From positions 1,302,001 through 1,366,000 of the forward strand of contig JAHLEZ010000002.1 of the NCBI GenBank assembly GCA_020726505.1: a stretch of 64,000 nt of DNA, in the 5' to 3' direction. The stretch is from Leptodontidium sp. MPI-SDFR-AT-0119 (Eukaryota > Ascomycota > Leotiomycetes > Helotiales > Leptodontidiaceae). The notes under the pieces are model-generated. The model was not told the origin of the DNA and searched no databases. It was given only the letters and a program-made list of their open reading frames with translations. The position numbers and the translations under genes were made by a program. Positions 1 through 10,987 of the stretch are shown piece by piece (position 1 is the first letter of the stretch; each line of letters opens with the position of its first letter).

Positions 1-325
1 ATAATGACCAAAAAAAAGTAGTCTGTTCGTGGACTTTGGAATGACATAGAGCACATGGTCAAGAATATGCCACTTTCTTGGGTGACCTTTGGACCAAAAC
101 TTTATAATGTAAAATGTTCTTTCCCGTATTCGATAACATTCGAACAAGTAGCTATGCGATATTAAAATATCATGATAGAAATGACTTGCAATGTTTACTT
201 GTACCCAAAGCCGTCTAACTACCACGGTACTTGGGCTTTACCCCTTAATCGACACTCTCCTCAAATCTAATCTAACAACTTCAAGAAAGATACTCGAGAG
301 CGACACAGATAAAAGAATACAATTT

Positions 326-505
326 CTACACTGGAATCGAAAGATAGAACATACCTATTATTGCAATGCGTTTAGCGCCCGCGTCTGCGTAAACAGTGTC
401 AGGAGCATCGGTCGTTGCGGAAACCGTAAATGGCCAGAATCCATGGCTTTGGGCAACAAGAGATGTGATAAGGAGCGTCAGAACCAGGTTCCAGCCTGCG
501 AACAT
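326..505 (-). CDS. Putative small secreted protein, unrecognised
   Basis: The ATG at 503-505 (complement) opens a 59-codon frame beginning MFAGWNLVLTLLITSLVAQS, a good signal-peptide profile with likely cleavage after SHG. A short polar stretch follows. A GTATGT donor-like site near the 3' end suggests that the final eight residues may really be replaced by a second exon; one candidate acceptor lies about 90 nt downstream and would give only nine more codons. The gene would be divergent from CCT6, sharing about 260 bp of upstream DNA. I do not recognise a family. The longer in-frame start at 673 adds residues with no secretory character, so the internal Met is preferred. Low confidence. Confidence 0.3.
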   Translation of the reverse strand: MFAGWNLVLTLLITSLVAQSHGFWPFTVSATTDAPDTVYADAGAKRIAIIGMFYLSIPV

Positions 506-766
506 TTTGAAGATGTGATATTGAAAGGATCTATGGGTTTTGATGGATGATGTTGTGAAGTGGTCGTCAGCCTTCTGGACCAGTAGAAGTGTCAGCCTCG
601 CCAAGGGACATTTCGGCCGCCGTATTCTTAACGAGAATACTTTCAAAGCCGCGTCGAGATTCGCGTCGGGCAAAGGAAACCTCTGACCAGCAATACCTTG
701 GTGACGATACCCCTCATAACCTCTAATACACGAAGAACACTATTGCCAAGATCACCAGCTGTCAAC

Positions 767-2654
767 ATGTCTGCCGCGCAGCTTCTCAACCCGAAGGCAG
801 AGTCAAGGGTCCGTCCGCTCGAATGGTGCCAGAGAAAGAAAATATTTACTGACTCTACCTAGAGAAGAGGAGAAGCTCTGAAAGTCAACATCAGTGCTGG
901 CGAAGGTCTGCAAGATGTTCTGAAATCGAATTTGGGTCCATTAGGGACGATAAAGATGTTTGTTTTCCCCAGGATCCTTGTGTGGCTATAGCTAACAGCT
1001 TGAAGGCTTGTTGATGGAGCTGGCGCGGTACGAAAGAGCTCCCAGATATTTACAACCTCCTTCGACTAATACCATACTCGCAGATTAAACTCACGAAAGA
1101 TGGAAACGTTCTGTTACGAGAGATGCAAATCCAAAATCCTACGGCAGTTATGATCGCAAGAGCAGCTACGGCCCAAGATGATATCTGTGGCGATGGCACC
1201 ACCTCCGTGGTTCTGTTGGTTGGTGAGCTTTTGAAGCAGGCAGACAGATACATCTCGGAAGGTTTACATCCTCGGATTATCACCGACGGCTACGAGATTG
1301 CGAAGACGGAATCTTTGAAGGCAAGCTTTGGACACAACATTTCTGAACCTGTGCTAACTTGCGACTTTCTGTAGTTCTTGGATACCTTCAAATTAGAGCG
1401 AGAAGTCGACCGCGAACTCCTGCTATGTGTTGCTCGCACATCCCTCTCTACCAAGCTCAACCACACACTCGCTGAGAAACTCACCCCTGATATTGTTGAT
1501 GCGGTCCTAGCCATCTACCAAGCTCCAGCGAAGCCCGATTTACACATGATTGAAATCATGAAAATGCAACACAGAACTGCCTCCGAGACTCAACTTATTC
1601 GAGGTCTTGCTTTAGATCACGGCGCAAGACATCCTGATATGCCAAAGAGAGTTGAGAACGCCTTCATCCTGAGTCTGAACGTGAGCTTGGAGTATGAGAA
1701 GTCTGAAATCAACTCGGGTTTCTACTACTCAAGCGCAGAACAACGAGATAAGCTAGTCGAGAGTGAGCGTCGTTTTGTGGATGAGAAGCTCCGGAAGATT
1801 GTTGAATTGAAGAAGGAAGTCTGTGGTAATGACCCAAGGAAGGGATTCGTTATCATCAACCAGAAAGGAATCGACCCACTGTCCCTTGATGTTCTTGTTA
1901 AGAACGGCATTTTTGCTCTCCGACGAGCCAAGAGACGAAACATGGAGAGATTACAGTTGATCTGTGGTGGTATTGCACAGAACAGCGTGGACGATTTGTC
2001 GCCGGAGGTTCTGGGATGGGCAGGAAACGTTTACGAGCACCAACTCGGCGAGGAGAAGTACACATTCATTGAGGATGTAAAGGACCCCAAATCGGTGACA
2101 ATCCTTATCAAGGGCCCAAATCAACACACCATCACTCAAATCTCTGACGCTGTTCGAGATGGTCTCCGAAGTGTTTACAATATGATTGTGGATAAGAGTG
2201 TTGTTCCAGGAGCTGGAGCTTTCCAAGTAGCATTGGCCGCTCACTTGAACAGTGAGGCTTTCCGCAAGACTGTCAAGGGAAAGGCGAAGTGGGGTGTTCA
2301 AGCTTTTGCGGATGCCATGTTGATTATTCCAAAGACCCTCGCCGCAAATGCTGGCCACGATGTTCAGGACGCACGTAAGTATTTCTGATTCCCTTCCGGC
2401 AGCAAAATCTAACATATCCAACAGTTGCTAGCTTACAAGATGAGCAAGCTGAGGGGAACGTCGTTGGACTTGATTTGACCTCAGGTGAACCAATGGATCC
2501 AGTTCTGGAAGGAGTCTACGATTCTTTCCGTGTTCTCAGAAATGCAATGGCCTCGAGTTCTGGAATCGCATCCAACCTTCTACTCTGCGACGAGATGCTC
2601 AAAGCAAGACAGATGGGTAGACAAGGCGGACCAGGACCAGGAATGGATGACTAG
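767..2654 (+). CDS. CCT6: T-complex protein 1 subunit zeta (CCT6)
   Basis: This is a subunit of the cytosolic TRiC/CCT chaperonin, which folds actin, tubulin and WD40 proteins with ATP. Six exons can be read: 767-808, 863-957, 1006-1027, 1084-1320, 1375-2374 and 2425-2654, giving 541 residues, the usual CCT subunit length. The N-terminus [13 protein letters not shown] closely matches known zeta subunits. Chaperonin signatures are present: [15 protein letters not shown], and the ATPase motif GDGTTS in [27 protein letters not shown] lies in the C-terminal equatorial domain. The protein ends in a short Gly/Pro/Met tail. Intron 4 (1321-1374) starts with GCAAGC rather than GT, so it is a GC-AG intron with a clear GCTAACTT branch site. 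The coding frame is otherwise intact. Confidence 0.95.
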
Positions 2655-3603
2655 AGCAGAAATCGTTGGCTTCGAGCTCCGGCTTATTCTTGGACGGGGC
2701 GCCTGGCATGAAAAATGTATCTTTCGGCGCTTTTCGATTGACGATGTAACACTGCAGATGTACAGTACAACACTCATCCATTTGGGAAAAGTATCAAAGG
2801 CGCATGCACCGGATGATAGATAGCGTTGGAGGTCCCTAGTAGAGAGCGACTGTAAAGCCTGTGGTACTAATTCAAGGCCTTTCCTCCCAAGCAATCATTT
2901 GCTCCTTTTTCTCCACTTGACTTTAGTGACAGTATCGAATATTTCAAAGAGCCAGCAGTCTGCGACTTTATCCGCGTGTGTATCACAACCACAACTTGCC
3001 TAAATAGAGCAGTGCTAGAGTAAGCTGCCAAGAATCAATAAATGTGGCAATGTGGCAGCTGCAACAGTATTTGTGGAGAGGTGGATAAAAGACCCAGTGT
3101 TCTGGCATTCTTAAACGTGCACAAGTCGCAAGCAGCTCAGCAAAGGTTGCTTGCTGGGGACCAAAGTCAAAATACTTGCTGCCGAATTGAGCTTGCATAG
3201 GTATATTTTTTCCTTTGGAGCAGTAGTACAGCTGATAAAGGCAATATACGGCGTCCAAGACTGCTGTATGTACAGTACACAAGTGGCCGCAGCTCCACCG
3301 AACTGGCCCGGCGCCCCGCGACCCCTTGCTTTAAGCGCATTGGGAAAGCCAAGCACGAAGAGGGACTTCGTGTTGTGGAATCGTAAGGACATGGCTTCTT
3401 CTCTTCTCTTCTCTTTATCCTTCTGCCCTCCTAATCGATCCTGACAGCTTCGTGAGCTGCCGCGCAGATCACTTCTTTTTGGGACCTCCAAATGCTCCGT
3501 TCCGCTTGCTCGACAATACACCTATGAGCTGTGCTGTGTCGCGTGCCAGCCAGCATAACCTCCACATTCCCATCCCCCTCGAGGGGCCACAAAGCATCTC
3601 GAG
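2655..3603. other. Intergenic, CCT6 to GH47 mannosidase
   Basis: This stretch holds the CCT6 3' end and the promoter of the mannosidase gene. Both strands contain only short frames without recognisable protein character. A CT-rich tract (TTCTTCTCTTCTCTTCTC) near 3395-3420 lies about 190 bp before the mannosidase start, as is common in fungal promoters. Confidence 0.5.
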
Positions 3604-6600
3604 ATGCTACGACTTCGACGCTACCGCGTGTTTCTCATTTTTGCAGTTCTTTTCGTCTTCCTGATTGTCCATCTGAGGAAAACAAGCGATTGGTCACATC
3701 CAGCGCATGCTCAAGACTTTGATTCTCCGCCTCAACACCAGGGCCTCGAACAAGACCATGTCGGCGGCACATCCCCAGTCAAAACCCCTCCGCCGGTGGT
3801 GCAGAAGGAAAGCTCAAAGGAGGCTCCTCTCCCTACCTCTTCGCAGATCATAGCCCCAAAAATCGAATCTACTAGCTCGACTGTGGCCATCCCGAAGTCA
3901 ACGGCCGTGATACCAATTGCACCGGTGCCCAAAGTGGTTTTGCCAGATAGACAGCCAGTACCGCCGACAAAGGTCAACGGGTTCGAGACAAAGGAAGATA
4001 TACATGCGGTTTCCCCGCCAGGGAGACAAGAGTTCCCTACCTTTTCTGCAGAAGCTGTTTCCACCATATATTGGAAAAAGCAGAAAGAGCACTTCCCTGT
4101 GGCTACGGAGTCCATTATCCAATTGCCGACTGGCGCTCCTGTCAAGATTCCTCGAATTCAGCACAAATTCAATGATGAGACTCCGGATGCCAAGATAAAC
4201 CGGGAGAAGCGGCAATTGAAGGTCAAGGAGGAATTCAAGAAGGCATGGACAGGTTACAGATCAAAAGCATGGCTCCATGATGAACTATCGCCTGTTTCGG
4301 GCTTGTTCCGTGATCCATTCTGTGGTTGGGCAGCAACTCTGGTGGATACATTGGACACTCTGTGGATAATGGGATTGCATGAGGAGTTTGAAGAGGCTGC
4401 GAAAGCGGTTGACTTGATCGACTTTACGACTAGCCCGAGAAGCGATATACCAATGTTCGAGACAACAATCAGATATCTAGGTGGGCTTTTAGCCGCCTAT
4501 GATGTTAGCGGTGCTAAGTACAAGAATTTGCTGGACAAAGCTGTGGAACTGGCCGAGATCTTAATAGGAGCTTTCGATACACCAAACAGGATGCCAGTGT
4601 TATATTACCACTGGATGCCAACATTTGCGTCTCAGCCTCATCGCGCCAGTACCCGCTCGAACCTAGCAGAACTTGGGTCTTTGTCCATGGAATTTACAAG
4701 GCTTGCACAACTGACCAAGGAACCAAAATACTATGATGCTGTTGCTCGAGTCACAAATGCTTTGGCTGATTTCCAAACGCGCGGCACCAAACTTGATGGA
4801 GTCTTTCCCGACAACATTGACGCATCTGGCTGTAATAGGACTATGCCATCCTTACCGCAATTACCTGTGGCCGTCAACACACAAGAGCCTGCAATCAGCC
4901 CTGCGATTCCCACAGAAGCTCCAGTAGGATACCAACCGCCCAATCCTGATCCAGCTACAGTACCAGAACCTGTGCCTAAAAAGGCCAATCTCAAAGATGA
5001 GCCCACAGGGCCCGGAACTCTTGAGGTACAGGTATCACCAGGTGAGGCGAGTAAAGCACGTATTGTTGGTTGGGAAGAATCGAACGAACTTGGAAATTCC
5101 AAACGCAAGCGAGATATCGAGGCAGACGTACCCGCTGTAAACTCAACCACGCCTACCCCTACAGTTGACTCTGTTACAGGACTGCCTGTTGACATCCCTG
5201 CTGCAAAGGCGAAGATAGGGGCAGGTGTTGGTGACTGGGACTGCGTAGCACAGGGACTTGAATCATACACGTCAAGTTACGGTATTGATAAATTCTCTAT
5301 GGGTGGCGGACAAGACTCAACCTATGAGTACTTCCCCAAGGTATGCACTCTCCCAAGATAGAGTTTCATCTGAACTAAAACCCAAAAGCAATACCTACTT
5401 CTTGGTGGGCTAGATGATACTTACCGTAAGATGTACATCAGGACTGTCGATGCCATCCGCAAGTGGATGCTTTATCGACCAATGCTTCCAGACAACAGGG
5501 ACATTCTCTTCTCTGGCGCTGTCACATCATACGGCGACCCTGCTACTGATCTGACCCTAACTGCTGAAGTGGAACATTTGACCTGCTTCATCGGGGGCAT
5601 GATCGGTATGGGAGCACAAATCTTCGGAATCGATGGCGATCTTGAGCTTGCCAAGAAGCTTGCCGATGGATGTGTATGGGCCTACGGAGCAACCAAAAGT
5701 GGAATCATGCCAGAAGGTGCTATCGTTCTACCTTGCAAGAGTGCCGCGCACTGCACCTGGAATGAGACAACTTATCATGAATATCTAGATCCTCTAGGCT
5801 ACCAAAGGGACAAGAATCTTGCTGAGTACGAAATAAACAAGAAGAACCAAGAGGCAGAACTCGAAGCTGCGAAGCAACAGTCGGCTGCCACTCAGCAACC
5901 TCTTGATGAGTTCCTACCGGTTGAGGCCTCTGGGCGTATCGCAAACTCATCAGATCCCGCCAGAGGAGGCGACCTTGTGGAAAACGACGCCCCAGCTTCA
6001 TTGCAAAAACGACAGAGTTCTCCAAAGGATGACCTTCCCAAGCCAGTAACTCACAATTTTGCGGATGATGTCCCTGCAATTAAGGCCGACACTCCAACTC
6101 CAAAAGCACAGTCTGTTCCTGCCTCAGCACCCAAGACTCAAACATCTACCGAGCAGTACTATGATCAGAAGTCTCACCTCGCCGAATCTGAATTAGAGAA
6201 CATAGCGACCACCTCCGGGCACCAAGTTGAGAAGCCTCTCACGGATCCTGCGGTTTCTGTGGCACAGAGCGAAGTGACTATGATAGATCCTATGCGACCC
6301 CTCACACATGAAGAATATGTGTCGCAACGAATTCTTCAAGAAGGTCTTCCTCCTGGATTTGTGTCTTTCAAGTCGAAGAAATATATCTTGAGGTAAGTCC
6401 GCTCTCGAGAATCTACGATCTATGCTAACTATATTACTTAGACCTGAAGCCATCGAATCAGTATGGTACATGTACCGTATTACAGGCGACTCAACTTGGC
6501 AAGATAAGGGATGGAAGATGTTCGAGGCAATCATCAACGCTACATCGACAGAACACGGCCACTCGGCAATCAACGACGTGACCTTGGACGACCCTATCAA

Positions 6601-6736
6601 AGTAGACGAGATGGAAAGTTTTTGGCTGGCAGAAACCCTTAAGTACTTCTACCTCCTCTATTCGACGCCCGACACGATCAGTCTGGATGAGTGGGTCCTG
6701 AATACGGAGGCTCATCCATTCAAAAGACCGACATGA
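3604..6736 (+). CDS. Class I alpha-1,2-mannosidase, GH47 family
   Basis: This membrane-anchored glycosidase would trim alpha-1,2-mannose from N-glycans in the ER/Golgi. Three exons, 3604-5340, 5389-6392 and 6442-6736, encode 1011 residues. Residues about 8-23 form a type II signal anchor ([15 protein letters not shown]). A Pro-rich lumenal stem follows, and the catalytic domain starts near residue 209. Family landmarks include [23 protein letters not shown] (read in parts), [51 protein letters not shown] and the C-terminal NTEAHPF, whose Thr binds calcium in this family. The protein is roughly twice the usual catalytic length because two Pro/Ser/Thr/Ala-rich insertions interrupt the domain, near residues 405-540 and 723-880. 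The frame stays open across both, so they are not unspliced introns. Whether it acts as a processing mannosidase or an EDEM-like lectin cannot be decided here. Confidence 0.9.
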
Positions 6737-7216
6737 GCCTAAATACGCGTCGATTGTACGTTAGCGAAACTAGTATCATTATTTGGGTTATCTGAGATTG
6801 CATAGGAGTTCTGGTTGAAAGGCTATTTTCTGTATGGCCGGATTTAGGTGGTTGTCATGCATTGAAAGGCTACGATCTTAGCATATGCCAGGCGTTAGGG
6901 ACATAAAATCGAGTTCGAGACTATCTTGGTCCTCTCAAATGTAAAATTCCTTTCGTATTTCACACTGATACTTGGTCATTGTCAAATTCGTGTACTGTAC
7001 AACAGTTCAATATCCCAGTGGATTTGGGACATTTGCTTTGGTCCAATGCCAGGAAGCAAGGTCGGTTTTAATCCAGCCAGCTTCAAGGCACTCTTCTCAT
7101 CCCCGACGAAGTTCTCCATGTCAATAAATTTGGAAACGATTCAAATGTATCCCCGGGGATCGTAAATACCCCATAATAATACCTTTCACAAGACCCTGGC
7201 GCTCTCCTCTCCGGTT
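6737..7216. other. Convergent 3' intergenic region
   Basis: This AT-rich stretch lies between the 3' ends of the mannosidase (plus) and the CoA-transferase (minus). No coding signal is visible; it should hold both polyadenylation regions. Confidence 0.5.
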
Positions 7217-8757
7217 TTATATACGCGGATTCTGATAATGCTTCTTCCCAAAACTCCCCTCCTCAAGTTCCCTCATAATCTTCTCGTTATGTGCTCCAAC
7301 TCTGGGCACAGGCCCAATAATAGGCTCAACGTTACTCGGAATCGCTGGCGGGATACTGACTCTCATTTTCCCCTTCTCCGTCCTAATCTCAGTCCACCTC
7401 TTCCTTTCCGCCAACTGCGGATGGTCCCAAACAGCCTGCATATCATTAACCTTCGCATTCCCAATCGCTGCCTCATCGAGTCTCCGCACCACCTCCTCAG
7501 CAGTCATGCACGCGAACACATCTTCGATGATCGCTTTGAGTTCTGTCCTGTTCTCGGATCGCTCGTTAGACCCGGCGAATCGTGGGTCAGAGGTTAGTTC
7601 AGGTTTCTGGAGGACTTTCGAGCAGAAGCTGGCCCATTCTCGCTCGTTTTGCAAGCCAAGCATTACGGTTGCGTCGCGGGCTTGGAAGGGCCCGTAGGGA
7701 TAGATGCTGGCGTGGGACGCGCCTGCTCTTGATGGTGGGGATGCGCCGTCGTAGGCGTAGTAGAGAGGGTAGCCCATCCACTCGACCATGCACTGCCAGA
7801 AGAGTTAGCATTCATATTTTCCCAAATTGTTCCGATTCAGGTGACACTGGGGAATCGTATTTGCCAATCTTCAAAGCAAAAAGATCAGTTGCAGAAAAAA
7901 CCCACCTCTAACATGCTGACATCAATCCTACAGCCTTTCCCCGTCTTAGCACGTACCAGCAACGCCGCCATGATATTGCTATAAGCATACATGCCCGCCG
8001 CAATATCCGCAATCGAAGCTCCAACCTTCGAAGGCGTCTCCTCCGTCCCAGTGATACTCAACATCCCAGCCTCCGCTTGAATAAGTAAGTCATAAGCTTT
8101 CTTATTCCTATACGGGCCATCAGCACCATAACCGGAGATATCACACACAATCAGCCTCTCATTCGTCTTCTTCAACTCCTCATACCCAAGGCCCAGCCTA
8201 TCAGCAGCTCCGGGAGCGAGATTCTGCAGAAACACATCCGCTTTCGTGATGAGTTTCTTGAGAAGAGCTAGATCCCCTGCTTTCTTGATATCCAGCGCAA
8301 GACTCTGTTTCGAGCGGTTCGTCCACGCAAAGTGAGATGATAGACCGGCGGCGCGGGTGTCGTAAGATCGTGCGAAATCACCCTTTCCAGGCCGTTCGAT
8401 CTTCACTACTCGTGCTCCCATCTCAGCTAATTGCCGAGTACAATACGGTCCAGCTATCACCTGCTCCAGAGCAATGACCGTGATTCCATCCAATGGTCTC
8501 GGTTGAGGCAAAGTGCTAGCAGTAGCAGGAGGTGTCTGTTTCTCCGCTTGTCTAGCATTCGGCTGGGAGCGATTCTCGTAGATGAAATGTTTGTGTCTTT
8601 GCTGGTCTTTGTTTTCCTGATCGGATTTCGACGTCGATGTCGATGTTGAGTATGTGTGTCTCAACCCCGAGCTCTTTGATGATACTGCAGCTAGAGAGCC
8701 AAATTTCCACTTCCCGCGAGCGACGCTGTGCAAACTTGTAATACTCCTGGAATGCAT
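7217..8757 (-). CDS. Mitochondrial family III CoA-transferase (CaiB/BaiF)
   Basis: Two exons, complement 7906-8757 and 7217-7792, encode 475 residues. Family III enzymes transfer CoA between carboxylic acids through an aspartyl-CoA anhydride. The N-terminus MHSRSITSLHSVARGKWKF, with the following Arg/Ser-rich, acid-poor stretch, looks like a mitochondrial presequence. The family core begins with PLDGITVIALEQVIAGPYC and GARVVKIERPGKGDFAR. It continues with the region bearing the catalytic aspartate (ISGYGADGPY ... AYDLLIQAEAG) and a C-terminal part containing the typical MVEWMGYP segment. The closest known role by overall character is the mitochondrial succinate-hydroxymethylglutarate (glutarate) CoA-transferase SUGCT, but the substrate cannot be read from sequence. 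The intron is 113 nt, with donor GTGGGT and acceptor CAG. Confidence 0.88.
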
Positions 8758-9328
8758 ATTTACTGAGACTTCGATGCTGGTGAAAAGTATAAATACGCTA
8801 TTGTCTCAAAATCCACAAGGCGCTTCTTAACAGGATCCTGCAAGTGCTTAACGTGACCCCTCTTTGCGTGTCTCCGAGGCACTACCTAGGTATTTGTAGC
8901 TACCCCGCCATCCGAGAATTTGGATCACATGTGTTCGGCGATTAAAGAGAAGACGGTCCGGGATTGTTATCTTGTCACTTACTGTTAGGATCAGATGACT
9001 GGGACATGGATTGGTAGTGTCGTGGTGTTCTGCTGCTCGGAGACGGAAGTTTTGTGTTGTTGACTTGGTGGTTGGCCGGCGAGAGTTCGTGATACCTCCT
9101 TTGCCCAATGCCTCACTCAGATCATTAGTACAACCAATGCCGACTTACCATCTCTGGCTAATGTAACGAATCCAGAAAATACAGCCCGGGAAAAAGTAAA
9201 GCGGAGGTCAAAGATTACTCGTCATTCATCTGTGTCCATCTCTGTATGGAGTTCTGCCTCTTTCCTTTCCTCCGGACTCATACTTTACATATTGTATCGA
9301 GTGCCTCATATTATACATTCCCAAGATT
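8758..9328. other. Intergenic, CoA-transferase promoter side
   Basis: This is upstream DNA of the CoA-transferase and the 3' flank of AIM24. An 86-codon minus-strand frame at 8848-9108 is Arg/Thr-rich, with no signal or domain, and is probably chance. Confidence 0.5.
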
Positions 9329-10588
9329 CTACCTTGACTTTGGTGGAACCTCCTGAGCTTCCTCGAACTTCACTTTCCCATCACGGCCGACCTCAGCGTA
9401 ATGAAACCCAGTTGGTACATCCGTAAACTGCTTTGTTGATTCTTCGCTCTCCTTTGGCTTTCTGGCTAGCGTGACAGCCGATTGCAAGGCTCCTGCAGGA
9501 GTATCGGCGATTTCGTTGATATCTCTTGAAGTCAACACATCGCTAATCCTCGATGCTCTCGAAGACAACAGAATGGTCGTTGGGCCATGGAATTTCAGAA
9601 ACAATCGATCTCCCCATATCGTCCTCCTAGCTGAAGTCCGCAAGTTGAATAGAAGATTTGTTAATCCTCTCCAGGTGTTTGTCTCCTTCATCACACGGAA
9701 GAACTTGATATCTGGTACCAAGTATCCCAGTCCTAGCTTTGGTATTTGAAACCGGAGACTTGACGATTTTAGTCTGTATGGTAGAGGAGGACGTTGGGTG
9801 ATGATATATGCAACAACGTTGCCTGGATGGGCCACATATTCTTCCCCCGCCTTCAGCGTTATTTGATAGATCTGTCCAGGCCCAGCCAGAGCTACAAGAC
9901 CTCTCCCTGTAATTTCTGAATTGCCCCAATGTGCCAGACTCATTCCCCGGTTGACTGTCGGCGATACGGAGAGCGTGTGTCCCGTCCAAGCCAGCAGCGC
10001 CTTCCGCTGTGCTACTATCCAGTCCACAGTTCCATTAAGATGTAATACAGTGAAAGAAGTGAGTGGTGATTTTGTTGAAATTAAGGCCGTGATTGGACTC
10101 GTAGAAGATATTCTTTGATATAGGAAAGGTATGCCGAGGGCGGCTCTTCGGAAGGGTTCCAGTATGGACAAAGTCGATTGTGCCTGGTATACATCAGATA
10201 CAGCTCTATAGTCCGGAATTGGCTCTGCTCACATTCTCCGCCTTCCCACTGACTCCAACCAAAGTGCCCCTCCTGGTGTAAAGCTTCTGAGAAGCTGATA
10301 ATGAAACGGACAAAAGGGAATATGGTGCTCCTAGAACTTCAAATCGAGCATCTGAAAGAACCACCGCATCAGCAAGACTCCCCAAAGCAAAATGCCGCCT
10401 ATCCACATACCCGCTGAGTCTGTCGAGGCATCAATTGAGTTGCTGAGTACATCTCCAGTGAGTATTGGTGATTCTGTCGTCGGGGTTGAGCTGATCTGAA
10501 TCGCTCGTCGGCCGTATCCACCAGCGCAAGGGCGTTGAAGCTGCCGAAAGCCTCGGACAGCATTACCCAGCGGTATTCGACCGCGCAT
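9329..10588 (-). CDS. AIM24: AIM24-like mitochondrial protein
   Basis: Three exons, complement 10411-10588, 10233-10351 and 9329-10183, encode 383 residues. In yeast, AIM24 is an inner-membrane protein linked to MICOS integrity and respiratory-chain composition. The N-terminus [16 protein letters not shown], followed by an Arg-rich segment, looks like a matrix presequence. The AIM24 fold follows: [41 protein letters not shown] and [10 protein letters not shown], then AYIITQRPP and [17 protein letters not shown]. The splices (GTATGT...TTTCAG and a 49-nt GTGAGC...ACCAG intron) keep the frame exactly. The gene is divergent from Atm1 with about 400 bp between the start codons, so two mitochondrial genes probably share an upstream region. 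Confidence 0.88.
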
Positions 10589-10987
10589 AGTTGCCTTGGT
10601 GTTGCTCGAAGCAATTGGTTGATGGCCCGTAGTTGAAGCTCCTCGTCTGGATTTCTTGGTTTGCTGCCTCAGGCGAGGGGGACAAGCTTGACGCGGGCAA
10701 TTGGAAGTTCCACCGCGTTAATGGCGCAATAAGCTCGGAATCTCGCAGCACGACGAAGAGCTCGGTTTGCTTCTGCAGCGGGCTGAATCCTTCTCGGAAT
10801 TCGATTTCTTTGCTGGATTTCTAATCGACTAGAAGTGACATTTCCCAGCAATATCAAGAAAGCCCTCTTCAACCCGAAAACAGCTGCTCGCTAGCTACCC
10901 CTCTATCGACTTGCGAACACCAACAAAACAATGTGGGGAGGAGGTACATGAAGCAGGGGCGATTGCAGAGCTACAAACGCAGCGAGG
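10589..10987. promoter_or_regulatory. Shared upstream region of AIM24 and ATM1
   Basis: About 400 bp separates the divergent start codons of two mitochondrial inner-membrane genes. No clear TATA box or other element was identified, and short frames here are not convincing. A bidirectional promoter is inferred from orientation and spacing only. Confidence 0.4.

Noticed and set aside
191..550. 119-codon plus-strand frame at the left edge
   Set aside because: Cys/Arg-scattered composition, no domain; overlaps the better minus-strand signal-peptide frame.
1951..2421. 156-codon minus-strand frame
   Set aside because: Antisense of CCT6 coding exons; no protein character.
4731..5270. 179-codon minus-strand Ser/Gly/Thr-rich frame
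   Set aside because: Mirror of the low-complexity insertion of the GH47 gene.
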